DNA of 64,000 nt from Caprimulgus europaeus (Eukaryota > Chordata > Aves > Caprimulgiformes > Caprimulgidae). Position numbers and translations under genes: made by a program. The notes beneath the pieces were generated by a model, which was not told the origin of the DNA, did no database searches, and worked only from the letters and a program-made list of their open reading frames with translations. The DNA is taken from NCBI GenBank assembly GCA_907165065.1, contig OU015523.1:115222246-115286245 (forward strand), written 5' to 3'. Below are positions 1 through 14,108 of this stretch, one piece after another; position 1 is the first letter of the stretch; each line of letters begins with the position of its first letter.

Positions 1-278
1 CTTCTGATGGTCTCTTATGCTGAACCCTGTGGGCTCCTGAAAACAGAGCAGGGGCATAGTTCATTGACTCAGTTCTGCCACCTTTTACACCATTTTTCAC
101 ACCAGCAACATTTCACATGCATGGTTTACCCCTATCAATGAGCCTACTGTTCATGTGTGTAACAGCTTTTCTCTAAGTGCCTCATTTCAATACATAACCT
201 CATTAACGCTTTGTTTATTACCGCCTTCCTTCTTCCTACTACTCTTACACAAACTTGTTGCCCATCTTGCTTTGAATC

Positions 279-353
279 TGTTTGTTTTTTTGTTTGTTTG
301 GGGTTTTTTTGTTTGGTTTGTTTTTTTGGTTTTGTTTTTTTTTCCCTACTGTA
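279..353. repeat. T/G-rich low-complexity tract
   Basis: Runs of T interrupted by single or paired G (TTTG and TTTTTG units), ending at a CCC. The overlapping open frame at 155-442 is a hydrophobic Phe/Leu/Val string produced by this composition and is not a gene. Confidence 0.8.
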
Positions 354-3117
354 AGACCTTACAAACAGAGGCTGTGTTTAACCTGAATAAACCCTCCAAA
401 ACACAACTTCACCTCCTTGCTCTGTTATTGATTTTTAAGTAGCATTTTCTATGAAAGAGGTAATCAGAAACTGAGCAAAAGGACAAAAGATATTCTACAT
501 TGACTCTGGAGATCACTAGGGCAATCTGGCACTAAGGGTGGAGATTCAGGAAGGCATTTTGGAAGTGCTGCAGAAGAAAAATCCTACAGTAACCTTTAAT
601 GACCTCTATGCTCAGTCAAAGAAAAAGAGTTAGGTTTGGGTTTCCTCCCCTCCCCCATGGTGGAGAATAAAAAAGGAATTTCAGGAAGAGATAATATACA
701 AGCTGATTGCAGCAACTTGCAAATGAAATAGCAGGGGGTGTATGGGAATAGATACCAATTTCCATTCCAACCAGAATGGAAGTTTCTATATTAGAGGGTA
801 TTATTTCTGAGCAGTCAGCATGGAAAGAGAAGCTGATGCAATAAAACACATGAAATTTCTAAGTGATCCGGACCAGAAAGAGAGAAGGAAAGTAACTGAG
901 GCTGCAGCCTTGCTAAATACTAAGATGGGGGGGATATGGAGAAGAAGCTGCCAAGGCAGTCGCTGAACAACGCACTTCAGAGATAAGAGGCAGCAGCCAT
1001 TCTTCGAAGCAATCGTAGCTGCCAAGAGCTACAGAGAAAAGAGTGAATTGAAGGGGAAAGAGGGGTCAACTGCAGTGAATACAAAAACAAGTTAAGGCCA
1101 AGGACAGGCATGACGCTTTGGGATTTGGCCAGGAGGTGATAATTTGTGGGTTTAGTCAACTGCAATCTCAGTGGAGTAGAGAGGGCAGAAACTCAATGAG
1201 AAAAGAGAGAGTTGGCAGCGGGAAGATGAAGGCAGCCAGGATACAGAGCAGGAATAAGGAGCTTGGGTAGGATAGAAAAGGAGAAGGGGCATCTGGCAGC
1301 AGGAGATATGCTTAGAGAATTGTGGGTTTTTCCCAGTCCAGGGACTCTAAGGCGGATCTGAAAGTTGAAGTGATGCCAAGAGAGAAAACAGGGTTAAGTG
1401 AGGTGGCAAGAACAGCAACAACTGAAGAAGGTCACAAGGGATTGAAAGAGAAGCTCAAGAGAGCAAGTCAAGAGTGCGAAAAATGAGGTTCATCCATCAC
1501 AGGGCTCACATGAAAGAGCAAAGAAAGATAATTTCCATCCCAAAACATTGTCAGTCACTACTCCTCGGCCAGGGGGAAGAGCTGTGCCCTCCTACTGCAT
1601 CTTCCTCAGCTGCTCCTCTGAGGCACCACTCTGTATCAGCAGCTTGAGAAAATGCTTTCCAGAATTTCTCAAAGAGCAACGGCATCCTTTCACGTCTTCT
1701 GTTTTAAAAATTGGAACTTGATTTATACAGCATCTAGGTTAAACAAGGTACAGCATATTCTCTGTCTGGCTATAAGAAGCAATGACTCTGACTTGCTGCC
1801 ATCTGTACTTACTACACTGACAGAGGAACACCACGTACCAGTCCCAAGAAGTCTATTTGCCTGAATTTCCATTAAGACTATGGCAATAACCTCTAAGCAA
1901 ATGTTGCATGAAATCATAATGCCATTCACACCGATGCTAAATCTCTCACAGCCTCTGAAAAAAATCCAGATCTCACCCTCTCGTTTCAAAAGTCTCCTGT
2001 AAGAGCAGCAATAAAACTTCTCCACTGGTCATGATATCATATATGTGTCAACCAGATCACTGTTCACACTTCACATATTTATTATCAACTTCAGGAAACA
2101 ATTTCTTATGTTATTTACAGAATGCAAAAATATGTCCTGACAGTTTATAGGGCAAAAAAGTGTGCTATGACTAGACAAGGACAACAGCATTACAACTGCA
2201 ACTACAACAATGCTGCACTTACTGACCCCAGCAACAAAGGAAGAGTTGGAGGGAAAATATGTGTAATATTTTATATCCTGAACTAATTAAAGATCTCATT
2301 CCCTAAACAGCCAGACAGCAAACACAAGCAGTGCCTCCAGATGAAGGATTCCTGTTTTGATGGTTACTATAATGAGCACATTCCCAAAGGAATCAGCCAA
2401 TAAAAAGCCTCTCCTATCTGGAGGATGCTGAATGAAAGTTGGACTTTTCTTAATTTTACAGCAATTCCTTATTGCATCATATCAGCCTCCACCAAAGGTC
2501 TCAGTTCAATTTTTCTGTAATGAATTTGGAGACTGAAAAGAAAAACATCCATCCCATTTTAACTGGCTAAATTTTTCTCCCTGACTTAGAGCTGACAATA
2601 ATTACAAATAAAACACTGGTTTTGCATCACTGTATGCAGTTTTAATTAAAATTTATTAACTTGAGAGAAACTATCTCCTTATCACCAACAGACACTAGAA
2701 CAAAAATGCCTTTTATTGTGTTACTAAACTGATGTTTCAGACAGAACCATCACTACAGCACACCAGCTCTATTAGACTGATCTTTTCCCTCTGCCCCCCC
2801 CCATTTCTTTTCATGTGCATCATGCCTTGGGCAAAAAAGATCACACCAGTGCCTTCTGCAAAATATTATACCTCATGTGTCTGCTGAATTACACACAGCT
2901 CTCCTTAACAAATTGCTGGATGACTTAGGAAAAATACCTATGCATCTTGACCACCTCTTATAATAAGAAAAGCAAATTCCAGGGGCGAGGCTGATGTACA
3001 AAGCCCTGGACCACATGCACTCTGAAAGGATCTTTGGAGTCACTGCTTTAGAAGTGATAGCTGGATTTAAGAGAGCCAGAGAGAGAGAGGACATAAAAGT
3101 AAGAAAAACTTTTTAAA
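354..3117. other. Unique noncoding DNA
   Basis: No gene or recognisable repeat was seen. From about 1,020 to 1,500 the + strand is markedly purine-rich, with many GAGA, GGAAG and AAGAG words but no fixed repeat unit. A C9 run lies at 2,794-2,802. The short open frames here overlap on both strands and have no family resemblance. Confidence 0.6.
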
Positions 3118-3157
3118 AAAGAAAATTTAAAATGCCAAAAAGAAAATTTAAAGTACC
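3118..3157. repeat. Imperfect ~21-bp tandem duplication
   Basis: The word AGAAAATTTAAA occurs twice, 21 bp apart, separated by a short A-rich linker. It reads like a small slippage duplication in an A-rich tract. Confidence 0.6.
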
Positions 3158-5599
3158 ATGACAAGGGGTTAGGTAGTAGGGAATGATGAAGGGAGCTGGC
3201 AAAGCAAGCTGTAAACCAGGAGAACACAATACTCCAAAGTCCAAACGGGAAGACTTGAACATGTTGGGTAGATTGGCAAAATGTTATTTGAGATGATGTG
3301 ATGAACAAAAGAGTTACTCATGGCCTTACTAGTACCTTCAGTGACAAGGTGGAGACATAAGAAATTGAGAAAAACCTTCAGAGACCCTGCTTGAAGGAAT
3401 ATGCTGGAAGTGTGATTACAAATGAAAATGCTTAATCCAGGATAAGAGTGATGAAGAAGAGGATATCAATAGAGCTGGAATCAGACTGAGAAGAGCGACA
3501 TGCTGGGGGAAGGAGTGAATAAAACTCCATAGATTTCCCAGGTTAGATGGCAGAAGAGAGCCATGGGACCAAAGGTTGGTCAGCCAAGTAAGGCAGGATG
3601 GAGCACAGCTGAAAATGAGAATACAAAGGAACAAGTAGTGCTCTGAGCAGTGTAACTCTCAAAATACGATTTTACAAGTGGGTTTTAGTCATAATGTCTC
3701 TCTTGCGTGAGGTGGAGAGGAATGGGGACCACAGACAGAGATAAATACACTTATCATGACCACTTCAATCTTTTTTTCTTTAGGAGTAAAACTGAAAAAT
3801 AAAAGGCAGAAATGGCAAGGAGGTGAGGAGAAGGTTTTTCTCCTTGGTGGAGGGGAGACAGGGGCTAACTTTGGCACTGGGTAGAACACTGATAAGCACA
3901 AAAAGTAGAAGCTTCCCAAAGGGGGAAGGCTCATTGGGCTGAAGTGGTTAAAAAGGGAATAGAAAGATTATCAAGAAAAGCAGAGCAAAGAACCAAATTG
4001 CTTCAGTGATAAAGGACATTCAAGGTGAGAGACAATGCACTGGAACAGGTATTTACCGAGGCAGATTGAGTGGAGCGGGATCATTTACGTGGGCTTTGAA
4101 AAACAGTACAAACACAGCAAGCAATTACACCGCAATAAATAAACCAGTAGCACACGTGCAAACGGGGGCACCTAACAGAGTGTGCACAGGAGATACAGAA
4201 ATTGCCAGGAGACTTGATAATCACTCCCCAGAGCCTGACTCTGAGGAGCCCTGAGGGTGGAATAGAGATGCTGTCTCTGTCATGGGCAGAAGGAAGCAAG
4301 AGCTGCCCTGCACAGCCCTTCCCCTGCTAACCTGCTGCACCAGATACAGAACGACAAATGCCCAAACTCAGGGGAAAAAAGGATGTTCTCGGTTCCCTTC
4401 CTCACCTCCTGGAAGATAACGTGCAATGTTACACAAATGTCAAGTTAGTTCAGGTTGCTGATCATGAAAATCAATCCACCTCTGCGGAATGGGATTTGGC
4501 AATTAGCCACATCCAGCTTCCATTATTTTTTTATGGCTTCCTAACAACAAATATTCTTAAAAGCACAACACTTCCTCCTGCAACGTGGTGCTTGTCCCAC
4601 GGTTTGTAGCTAGTACAGACTCAAGAAGACCTCTGCCCTACACATTAATTCCTCCCTGTGTATGTGCTACCAGCCATGGTAAAACATCCTCTTAACTCAC
4701 CTTTTCAGCTTGACTGAAAGCCCTCACCAAACTCCTGGCAATCTCACCACTTTATTCTGGCTGGTAGCATTCCATAACACACCAGTCCATCCCAGGCCAC
4801 ACACATTTCTTGCCAGGAAAGGTTGAAAGTTGACAAAGACAAGCAGTTCATCCCATCAAAGTAAAACCTAGGCACAAAACCAAAGCAACATGAGACAAAA
4901 AAACCCTCTCCTCTCTACTCCTAGCTTGAGCTCGCAGGTGCTCAAGATGAGGGTGATCCCAGCCTCCAGAGAGAACATTTCCCAGTGAGAGGATGAAGTT
5001 TAGAGAATTAATGTCTATTTTATTCAAAACCCATTATTTTTACGCCTTTTTGGCAGGGCTGATCATGGAATGCAAACCAAAAATGTCCCTGACCTCACGG
5101 GTTCCCAGGAAGTTTCTAAGCAAGTGTAAAAACCTCTTATTTCACCACTCATTTAAGGCACTTCTTTATGTACTGGCTCTTCCTTTGATTGCTTAGCGTC
5201 TGGGAGATAAACGGGATAGCTTTATCATGTTGGACACAAAAGACGGACCCAAAGTGATGATTCCTCAACCCTTGTTGACTGCCCCTCTCCCAGTGCCAGC
5301 TGAATTGTAGCTGTATGGTTGTGCTGGAGCTTTCTGCAAACGATTGCCTGTCAGAGTTGCTCTGGAGATGTGCAGCGTTTGCCTTCACCGTCTGCCTCCC
5401 AGCAGCATCTCCTCCTAATAACCTGCAATTTATACTTGCACAAAGCACTTACCCACACAGCATTTCTGGGGCTCCCACATTTTATGTTGCACTGCAAGGT
5501 ACCTCTAAAAATCTCATTGACTAAATTAATAGCACAAATGAGTGTTTGACATTAACAGGACATCTTCTACTGACTTTGTGCCCATTTATGATGAGGTGG

Positions 5600-5619
5600 A
5601 GGGGCATATATATGCCCCT
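5600..5619. repeat. 20-bp perfect palindrome
   Basis: The sequence equals its own reverse complement over 20 bases. A GGGGC arm leads into a CATATATATG core and back out through GCCCC. It could extrude a cruciform or bind a dimeric protein, but no known operator or repeat end was recognised. Confidence 0.85.
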
Positions 5620-8600
5620 ATACTCAGAGGTATAGTCTATACACAACTCCACTCACTGAGCTAAAGAAAAGCTTTTGTCTTTTTTACTTACAACTGCCGT
5701 GACTTTGTCAAACTGTCTGTCTCAACTGAAAACAATCCCCATATTGATTGGCACTGGGATGGGTTTTAAAGCTGGCAGGAGGAAAAGCACTTCCTCACTT
5801 ATAAGCTCAGTGAATTTGACAAAGAAATGTGCTTGGACAGCTACAAGTCTCTTTTTACAAAGTCAGTTTTCAGAATAAAATCACCTAGTAAAGGTTTTTT
5901 TCCTGACAGTCACAAATAATTCCAGCAGAATAGTTATAAAGTGTCTAAAAGATGTTTTAACCTGTCTTGAAGAACCTGTATGACATCTTTGACTGTCATG
6001 AGAAGGACAAGGATTAAAAACATGGTTACCAGCACACAGAGTTACTCTTGGAAACTGGAATAACAGGTACACCAAAAAAATACATAGAAAAAAGCAGCCA
6101 AAAAAAAACAAAATCCACAGTCTCTTGTGATGAGCGTCCAAAGCAGATGCTACAGCACCTTCCTCTGACCCAGGGGCTGGGTGTTATGCATCGTCCCTAA
6201 GACAGCGAAACCCCAGGAGAAACGAGGTGTTGTGTTCCCACCTCAACCACACGTAGCTGTCAGGAAATGACACTGAACAGAAAAAAAAGAAGGAACCACA
6301 GCAATGCACATCACTGCTCTAACCTGAATACAGCTGGGGACAGCCATGCTATAGAGCGAACTAAAAACTAGCCACACAGCGTAAAAAATACTAGTTTTAA
6401 CCTTTTGTTAACCAATTCCTCAGCATCTTGAACTCTAAAAGCTTCTCTAGGTACCATCTTGTCTTCTTGCCCCTCCAAAGCATGTCTCTCCATGCTGACC
6501 CCTAACACTGCATAGCCACCTAGCCACACCAAGTCTGAAGTACAACACACATCCACGCAATTCACAAACATATAGAAAGCCTGCATTCAAGCTTATCATC
6601 ATTACTTAATCACATGTTAAATGAGCTAAGAATTAACAGTTAACACATGAGAAAAGTTGGCTTTCCATCAAAAGCAATTATAATTAATTCCTAAGAAACA
6701 TATTTCTGGATGCCAAATCAGATGGCAGAATCAACTGGGGAATAGATACGCTCCTTCCATAGCTCCACTCGAAATTCTAATTAAGACCAGAAATACAAAA
6801 GTAGTTGTGGTGGAAAGGTTAATAGAAGAGGAGGAAATCTCAGGAGAAACCATGCCAGATATTCAGTCCCTCTTTTTGGCTCTTCTGCACTTTTTCCCTT
6901 AATAGACAGCCCCTACAGATACAGATATGCAAACACACTCACACTCCATCACATGGATATGTTAGTAAAAATAAGATGACTGCAAAATCATGTGCTCTGC
7001 CATCCTAGAGATCTTGTGGACAAAGTGGCTTTGAAATCTTGGTCTCTGCTGCAATCAAAAATCAACTGCCTCAGAAAAGTGGATATCCTCAAGTTATCAG
7101 GGAATGGAGAGAAAGGATCTGTAACTCTGAGGATGCTGAGCATGCAATCTGCTCCCTAAGCAACGGTGATGCTGAACAATTACAGTTCAGACAATAGGAG
7201 ACGGCACATGGCTCAGAAGAGCAAGGAATGCTTTTCAGCTAAAAAGCCCCTTTCTTTTGCACAGATTCTCCTGCAATATTCAAAAGATAAAGAGAACCTG
7301 TATAAAAGAAAGGAGCTTTCTAGATGAAACCATCTCTAGGCTGGGAGAAAAAATAAGAGGAAAGTGCTTCCAGCAGTGTTTCTCAAAGCTTATGGTCTCC
7401 CAACAATGATGCAGATACGGGAGAGGAAAAGACTTCTCTGACTTCCCTGAGATATGTTACCCTTATGAAAACCTCCAAGCCTGGGCTGGGTGTTCCCAGC
7501 TGGCAATTTCTGACGAGGTTTGCAAACAACTTGATTGCAGTAACTCTGAGCCATGAACCACCTCCTCCATTTCAACTGCAGGTATTGCAAATACCAAGAG
7601 CAACACTTTCAAACACCTCCACTGTGAAAACCTAGGCCTGCTCACCATGAGTAAAAACAGCCTGGTTAAAATCAAGCCTTCCTGAAGACAGCAAAAGGAG
7701 ATTTTGAGGAAAACTATCAGAAAGATACTGCTTCTCCCATTCATAAATGCTGGAGAAGACAGGGAGGAACACAGGCATTCAAAACCATCTCTACCGCCAT
7801 CTCCCAAGTCCTCCTGCGTATGCTCCATGGTGGGGAATTCTCCTGAGGGAAAATACAGCTTTCAAAGACCTGCAAAACACTGTCCTATGGAAAAGGATTT
7901 CAAAAAGGATCATAGGGCTAGGGTGGTTTTTTGACTTTTATTTAAGATACATTCCTCTGAGAAAGAATCTCCTCTGGCAAATTGCCCCACTGTGCTCACT
8001 CAGACTCATCTCATGAATGGCGTGAATGGAACCTGGGGTCACCTAACGACTCCAATTAATTGTGTAAAAAACCCTTTTATTTAACGTGTTTCTTTTGATG
8101 ATTCAAATGTTGTTCATCGGGAAATAAAGTAGCACATAAGTTCCACTGTCTGGGATTTCCATAAATACTTAGGCTGCTTAACCAAAGCACTGTGCATAAA
8201 GGTATCTTCAGGATTATTCTGTACTTGTCATCTTATCAGGAGAAATGCTTCCCTTCCTATTATTTATCTCACATAAAGTGAGCCATAGTGATGGTTTGGT
8301 TTTTTTTCCTTTTTTTTAAGATTAATTTATTGGAAATTCTCTGTCTGCATTAAAATTAATTTAAGCCCACTAAAACTGATAAACTGTTGTTATTGGCCTC
8401 AATCCACACTACCTTTTAAATCTTTGGATTTTCATTCCAGGGCTCTGATGAAAGATTCATTCCAAGTACCTAAAGTAATCTCTGCTTTCTACTGCCTCTC
8501 CTACACACCATTCTTTCCAGTATAATCCATTTTATGCTTTTAGTTATAAATACATAGTTCTGTCTACCTGGCACTTTAGATAAGAGAGGTCTCCATACAG

Positions 8601-8954
8601 CACAGTCTGCCTCAACCATGTTTAATGTTAATCACAGGGACCTTCTCTCTTACAGATGCTGGTCACCTCACCCTTGCTGTAAAAGCAGAGGGAAGAAACA
8701 TTTCCATATTCAAGATGGAAAGAGAGAAATCATGAGTCTGCATCAGGTCTCCAAATCTCAGTAAAACATCATAAATAAAACATTATAAATCCATCAGTTT
8801 GGGAATCAAACTTGGTGAAAACTGACATCCAGAAGAAATTGGACAAACTTTACTCAAATGGAGGTTATTTCACACTGTATTTCTACTATTCTTTTAATTA
8901 ACTGAAATGGAAAATGTAACCCAAGTGCTACGTACGACACTTGTAGCCACTGAA

Positions 8955-8978
8955 AGCTATGAACACAAGTTCATAGCT
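8955..8978. repeat. Perfect 10-bp inverted repeat with 4-nt loop
   Basis: The arms AGCTATGAAC and GTTCATAGCT are exact reverse complements separated by ACAA. A T-run follows 14 bases or so later, at 8,996-9,003. The stem is too short for a microRNA precursor. Confidence 0.85.
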
Positions 8979-9664
8979 ACTTTTTCAACTCTATATTTTT
9001 TTTTTCTTTTTAAATGAAACTTCTGATGCCACAGGAAATAAATACCTGCAAAGAAAAAGTCTGTCCAGCTTGCAATACACTAATGCACAGGAACCGACAC
9101 AGTTACACACCGAGAGTTTTAAACTTCACGGGAGTTGAGCATATAGCTGAATTTAAGCATACACAGGTACAGAATTTTACACCAAACAGGCACTAAATCT
9201 AAACCAATATTTACTATCTTGATGATCTAAGGCAACAAAACCAGGTCACAAATGCAGAAATTTCATAATACAATATTTATACCAATCAACTCCATTTTTT
9301 ATGATACCTTGCAAGGCATAAAATGCTTTAGAGGGTTAAATAATAAATGATAGGAGAGAAATGAGAGGGAGAAAGTTGTAAGGACTAAAATTTATATTGC
9401 CTGATGAAATATAAACTGACGTGGACTCACTCAGGGAGGAAGATACAAAGAAGCTGGCCCAGATAGGGAAACCTGCAGAGGCTCTTTAGCATTAATAGAG
9501 CCTGTTCCTTGGGTTTTATCTTGAATCTCATTTTCATTGCAGGATAATACAGTATTCACAGGCCATCTTAGGTGTAAAAGCCTTGTCAAAGGACAACATT
9601 TATTAAGTTATTACCAAATATTCTTCTATTCATGTTTTGTGGTGTTTTCAGATCTTGGATTACA

Positions 9665-9702
9665 TTTTGTTGTTGTTTGTTTTGTTTTGTTTTGTTTTTT
9701 TA
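9665..9702. repeat. (GTTTT)n microsatellite
   Basis: GTT units pass into TTTTG units and end in T7. The array is short and probably unstable in length. Confidence 0.85.
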
Positions 9703-9820
9703 AACAAGCTTTGCAGCTGGTGAGTTGTTTGTGCACACAAAAGAGGATGATGGCACACGGGCACCTCTCAGACTTCACGGGTTATGGGAGCATGGTAGCT
9801 CAGACACATTTCTCATAACT

Positions 9821-9915
9821 ATAATTATTATATTATCTATTATAATAGCATTGATTATTATTTTATTGATTATAATTGATTTAATATTATATCATTGGTT
9901 ATATTTTTATTATAT
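9821..9915. repeat. AT-rich low-complexity tract
   Basis: About 95 bp are composed almost only of A and T, with repeated ATTATT and TTGATTATA words. It may melt easily. No regular unit was seen. Confidence 0.75.
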
Positions 9916-12900
9916 CCTTGATTACCATCTCTGCTGGAAGGATCATATGCTTCAGTGACCCCAAAATATCACATTCACAGGCTCCATTTCACTGACAATC
10001 AAACTCCAAGACACGTTGTCACTTGATCCAGTGAATTACGTACAATACCAAAGTTTCTCACCTACAAGAGTATTAGACTTCCCACTGAAATTTCAGCAAG
10101 ATGGTTACACAACTCCTGCTGTGCTACCGCACGCAGCTCTCACAAGGTGATACTGCATAAATAACAAGTATTTTCTTAACTGAGTCTTTCAATTATTTAG
10201 AGACACTTGTCAAATGCACAGCTAACAGCTGTTTTATAACAGATTTCACGGTACTGTACACCTGGTGCTAATGCTTCAGCATGTCTAAATGGTTTTCTAA
10301 AGATTACACAATCAAACATCGTAAGATAAAATCACTGTAATTGGAGCCCTCATCAAAGAAGAAATTACTCTTACACTTACAAACTGTGCACACTACTTTC
10401 CAAAGCTAAGCAAAAGGTAATATTATGATAGCCAAAGAACTAAAAGATCACTCCTGATCTTACCCCAAATTTAAGGATTCCATTTCTTGCTGTGATCCTG
10501 CAACAGGCATACAGAGTCCACATGATAATATGGAACATGAAAATCATCTCTGATGCAACTACTCTGCTTTAAGTGAAATAAAGATTCCAGCTTAAAATCT
10601 AAAGCAGAATAATATCTAAAATCGTGTGCCACATACTCCTTTTACTTATCTGGTGGCATCACTAAAAGTCAAAATTTATTGTTGACCTTTAAGTCATGCC
10701 TCAAAACCAGATTTCCTCAGTGGTGATACTATGCCGGAAGCCTTTATTCTGATCCCTAAATACTACATAAACAAGTGGACATTTTTTAGATGCTGAATAT
10801 CAAAGTGGTGCCAGATAACTGTGAGGTTTACCCAGGTGTTTTCAATAAAACAAGCTGGGTAAAAGTAATGCAATACAGATTTGCTGAATCTGATGAAGGC
10901 TTTAGAGAATTTGCTATTAAAACAATACACAGGAATCCCATATGAATCTCCAGGTTTATAATCTGCCCAGGAATCCATAAACAGGAAGAGAATTTTTATG
11001 TTCTATGTTAATTTTTGCACATATTTAAAAGCTGTAGGGTTACTGTGACTGTGATTTGCATAGAAATGGTGGCTCTGCAGGTGTTTAGGTGTGCAGATAA
11101 CCGCACCGGGTGAAATCCTGGGTTTATTGAAATCAGTGCTACCCTTGCCACTAATTTCAAATGGGATTCTGAACACAAATAGATTATGTTAGATGAGATC
11201 ACATTAGATCACAGCAGATCAAAGACCATGCCAAGATGAATAAAACAGAAATAGGATGATTGACAAGCAAAGCCATGGACATGTGTGGATAGCTTTTCCT
11301 GAGCTATGAAAGCCAGCAGGGTCAACTGGAAAAGCCACCACTCTCCTCAAATAATTCATACAAAAAAGACCATGATAAATTCAGCAAGTGAAGCAGCCTC
11401 CTCCCTGCTCCCAAGGGTCATTTCACAGGGCACTTGCAGAGGGGAGCAGCCACCTTGGTGCAGACCTTCTTGCCACCACCAAGTTTAAACACTTGTTTCG
11501 TAGTTGGTGTGAATGAAACAGAATGCCTGCCTGCTTCTCAGAGTGGCTCAGAAATACTGATCAAGTTAAAATAAAAGTTATTCTGATTAACCCCCTTCTG
11601 TTGTCTTTCCCTCAGGGAGTCGCGCTCCCACTCCAAAAGGCTGGAAATAAATTGTTTTTATTAAATCACATTCAATTACAACAGTATTTATTAAAACCAA
11701 TAACCACAACTGGTAAGAATCCCCCTGTGCTTGTTTCTAGGTATTTAAATTAAGTTAAATGCACAATAAACTTTGCATTGTTTCAATTTACATGACCCCA
11801 GAGTCTTTAGACATCCCGTAGGCAAAATTCACAGACTTATAAACTGCTATTAAACATGAACATATGGTGGACTCGGCGTCCTGTGCTGTTGCTGCTCTGA
11901 CAGGAAGGTTGTGAAGTGCCTTGCTGCCTCTAAATCCTCTAAAGCAGCCTTACACCAAGTCAGAATCCCCCTATATCCCAAGGAAAAGTGTTTTATTTCC
12001 AGCAACAGCTCCAGTGAAACAGCAACAAGTCCCACCAGTGAGACACTCATTTTCTGTATGTCCTGGCATGTGCTGGGCTCTGGATGTATCATTGGACCTG
12101 TATTTTCCACAGCAGATTCACCAATGTCCTGGTCATTTGGGCCTCTACAACTCCTAGACCTGAGAGTCCACCAGGACCATGGATGTGCAGGAGCTCAGTA
12201 ACTTGAGGAAGTCTCCTTACAGAAGGATATCCCCTAGATTGCAGTCAAGGAAGTGTTTCTCACGGCTTCTTCCAGTAGCATCTCACAAACTGCTCTCAGA
12301 GTGGTACCCAGGCTCCTCTACCCACCCAAAAAACCTAAACAATCATATTCAAGAAGAAATTCCTCGTCTTTGCTTGCCATTCCCTCTCAATCCTGTGTGA
12401 GCCACTGCTCTGTATCAGCTTGGCTTGGTTTTCCATTAGAATAGAAGCAATTCACTGCATTTCTCTGGCCAATTCTTGACCCTGCTCCTCCTTCTGCCTT
12501 CTGACTTTTGAGCCTCATTGTGGGATTCAGTTGAATTCACATTCGGGCAAATATCCAGTTTCATCCCATTCCCTTGGTAATTCTGCCCATAATAATTCTC
12601 CCAGGTTCAAAGTTTCCTCCAGTCACTTTTCACATCAAATTTTACCATTTTACACATCTTTCCCTGCAGAAGTGACACTAGTTTCCCTGGTAAAGACTAG
12701 TTTGAGTCCTACACTAAAAGCAAAGCTTCAACTACACGCAGTATAGCACATCTTCCCCAAACAAAAGAAAGTTTGACAGTATTTTCTGAGAACTCACAAA
12801 TAGGGTCATTTGTCATTTTATGAGCTAAAAATCAATTGAAAATGGGTTGGTAGCAACCTTCCTCAGACCTTATTCTAACCATATTTTCACCCTGCAGGCA

Positions 12901-14012
12901 TAACTTAAGAGGAAAACATAATTTAAAAGACCAATTTAATATGTTCCAGGACTTTAAAAAGAATCAAACCCTATTATTCACTCACTGTAATTATATAGAT
13001 ATTACACGACCTCTGTACAGAACAGAGTCAAGATTCTTTGAGCTAACTGATTGTGCATTTCCATTCCTTAACATGTTTGATTTCTTTTAAGGTTAACCTT
13101 AGTTCTAGATATTGCATTTCTTAAATTTGTTTTGGAATAATTGTAATAACCCTGTAATGTGCCCAGCCCTAAATTACTTTCACATATTCTAATCCTTATC
13201 TGCATTTTAATAAAGCTTTAATTTTGGAATATGTTTTAAATTATCCCTTTGCAGAACACAAAGACTATTCAGGTTTCCTTTGACTCTATCACTCTTAGGA
13301 AATCTTTATTTGAAGTTGAATCACCTTTCAATGTGTCCGGTCATGACTCTTTTGCTTTACTAAGTCCCCACCTCACTTCAAAGGTTTGATAGGGTCCAAA
13401 TAAACTAATTTCTTCCTCTGAAAAACAAGACCATACTGTTTCTGCTTCTGCCATCTGTTTCCTATGTGGTTTTGCTCTCCTCCTAATACACAAAACCTTG
13501 CAAAAACTCATTTCCACTTCTAGCAAGTGAACTCAACACCACGGTATTTGTGTAATACACTAGTAAAGAAAGAAGAACACTATTCAGCCATCTACATGAT
13601 CGCCTGTAGTACCTTGATTTGACACTAATGGTCTTTCCCCAAGTGCTGATTAAGTCACATACTGCTTATCTTCTGATAGCAGGCATTACATGGTAAAACT
13701 CAAAGAATGAAAATAATAATCCTAGCCCATCTCACAAGAATTTTAAAATTTCCTTCCCATTATTTACTATGTTCCTTTGAACAAACTTTATCTGGCAGCA
13801 AGACAAATCACCAAAGCCAGAGTCTCTGTCTATATTAAAAATAGAAGACCACAGGAAATTTCCCCAAAGAATTCTGGAGCAAAGACATAAAACTCAGATT
13901 CCACTTATTAATTTTGACATTTTTCCCTCTAGCCAAATAGTACCATAACCATGAACTGAGTGTAACAGATGTGGGCTATCCATATCTGAAATGGATAATG
14001 GCACATAATAAT
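9916..14012. other. Unique noncoding DNA
   Basis: AT-leaning unique sequence. The overlapping frames at 11,850-12,201 on both strands (up to 96 codons) were read as candidate exons and show no recognisable motif. Their coincidence on opposite strands argues for chance openness. No repeat family was recognised. Confidence 0.6.
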
Positions 14013-14108
14013 AGCTTTTAAGGTCAGAAAGGATCATTAGATCACCTAATCTGACCTCCTGTATAATACAGACAACATCATTTCACTCATCTGACCCTTG
14101 ACTGAACT
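14013..14108 (-). mobile_element. Ancient CR1-like LINE 3'-end fragment
   Basis: The + strand reads AAGGTCAGAAAGGATCATTA, followed by an ATCACCTAATCTGACCTCCTG-like segment (14,038-14,060). This is the inverted form of the CR1 3' region, which carries a stretch of the type 'agaccatctagtccaac'. The version with TCTGACCTCCTG is typical of old sauropsid CR1 subfamilies shared with turtles and crocodilians. The fragment is short and strongly diverged, so the subfamily and exact ends are uncertain. Confidence 0.55.

Larger units (their letters stand above)
3158..9664. other. Unique noncoding DNA, partly purine-rich
   Basis: From 3,158 to about 3,960 the + strand is again purine-rich. The rest is ordinary AT-leaning sequence with short homopolymers (A-rich near 6,100, T-rich at 8,297-8,320). 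Two inverted repeats are listed separately (5,600 and 8,955). The 121-codon minus-strand frame at 7,463-7,828 has no recognisable domain. The stretch 8,040-8,400, with ATTAATTT and CAATTAATTG words, is one of several possible conserved noncoding segments. No gene is supported. Confidence 0.6.

Noticed and set aside
8955..9005. Stem-loop plus T-run as a bacterial-type terminator or microRNA
   Set aside because: The window is avian nuclear DNA, so intrinsic terminators do not apply. The 10-bp stem is too short for a microRNA precursor.
11850..12201. Possible exon around LTWCKAALEDLEAARHFTTFL on the minus strand
   Set aside because: It looks helical at first, but there is no family resemblance and competing + frames cover the same bases.
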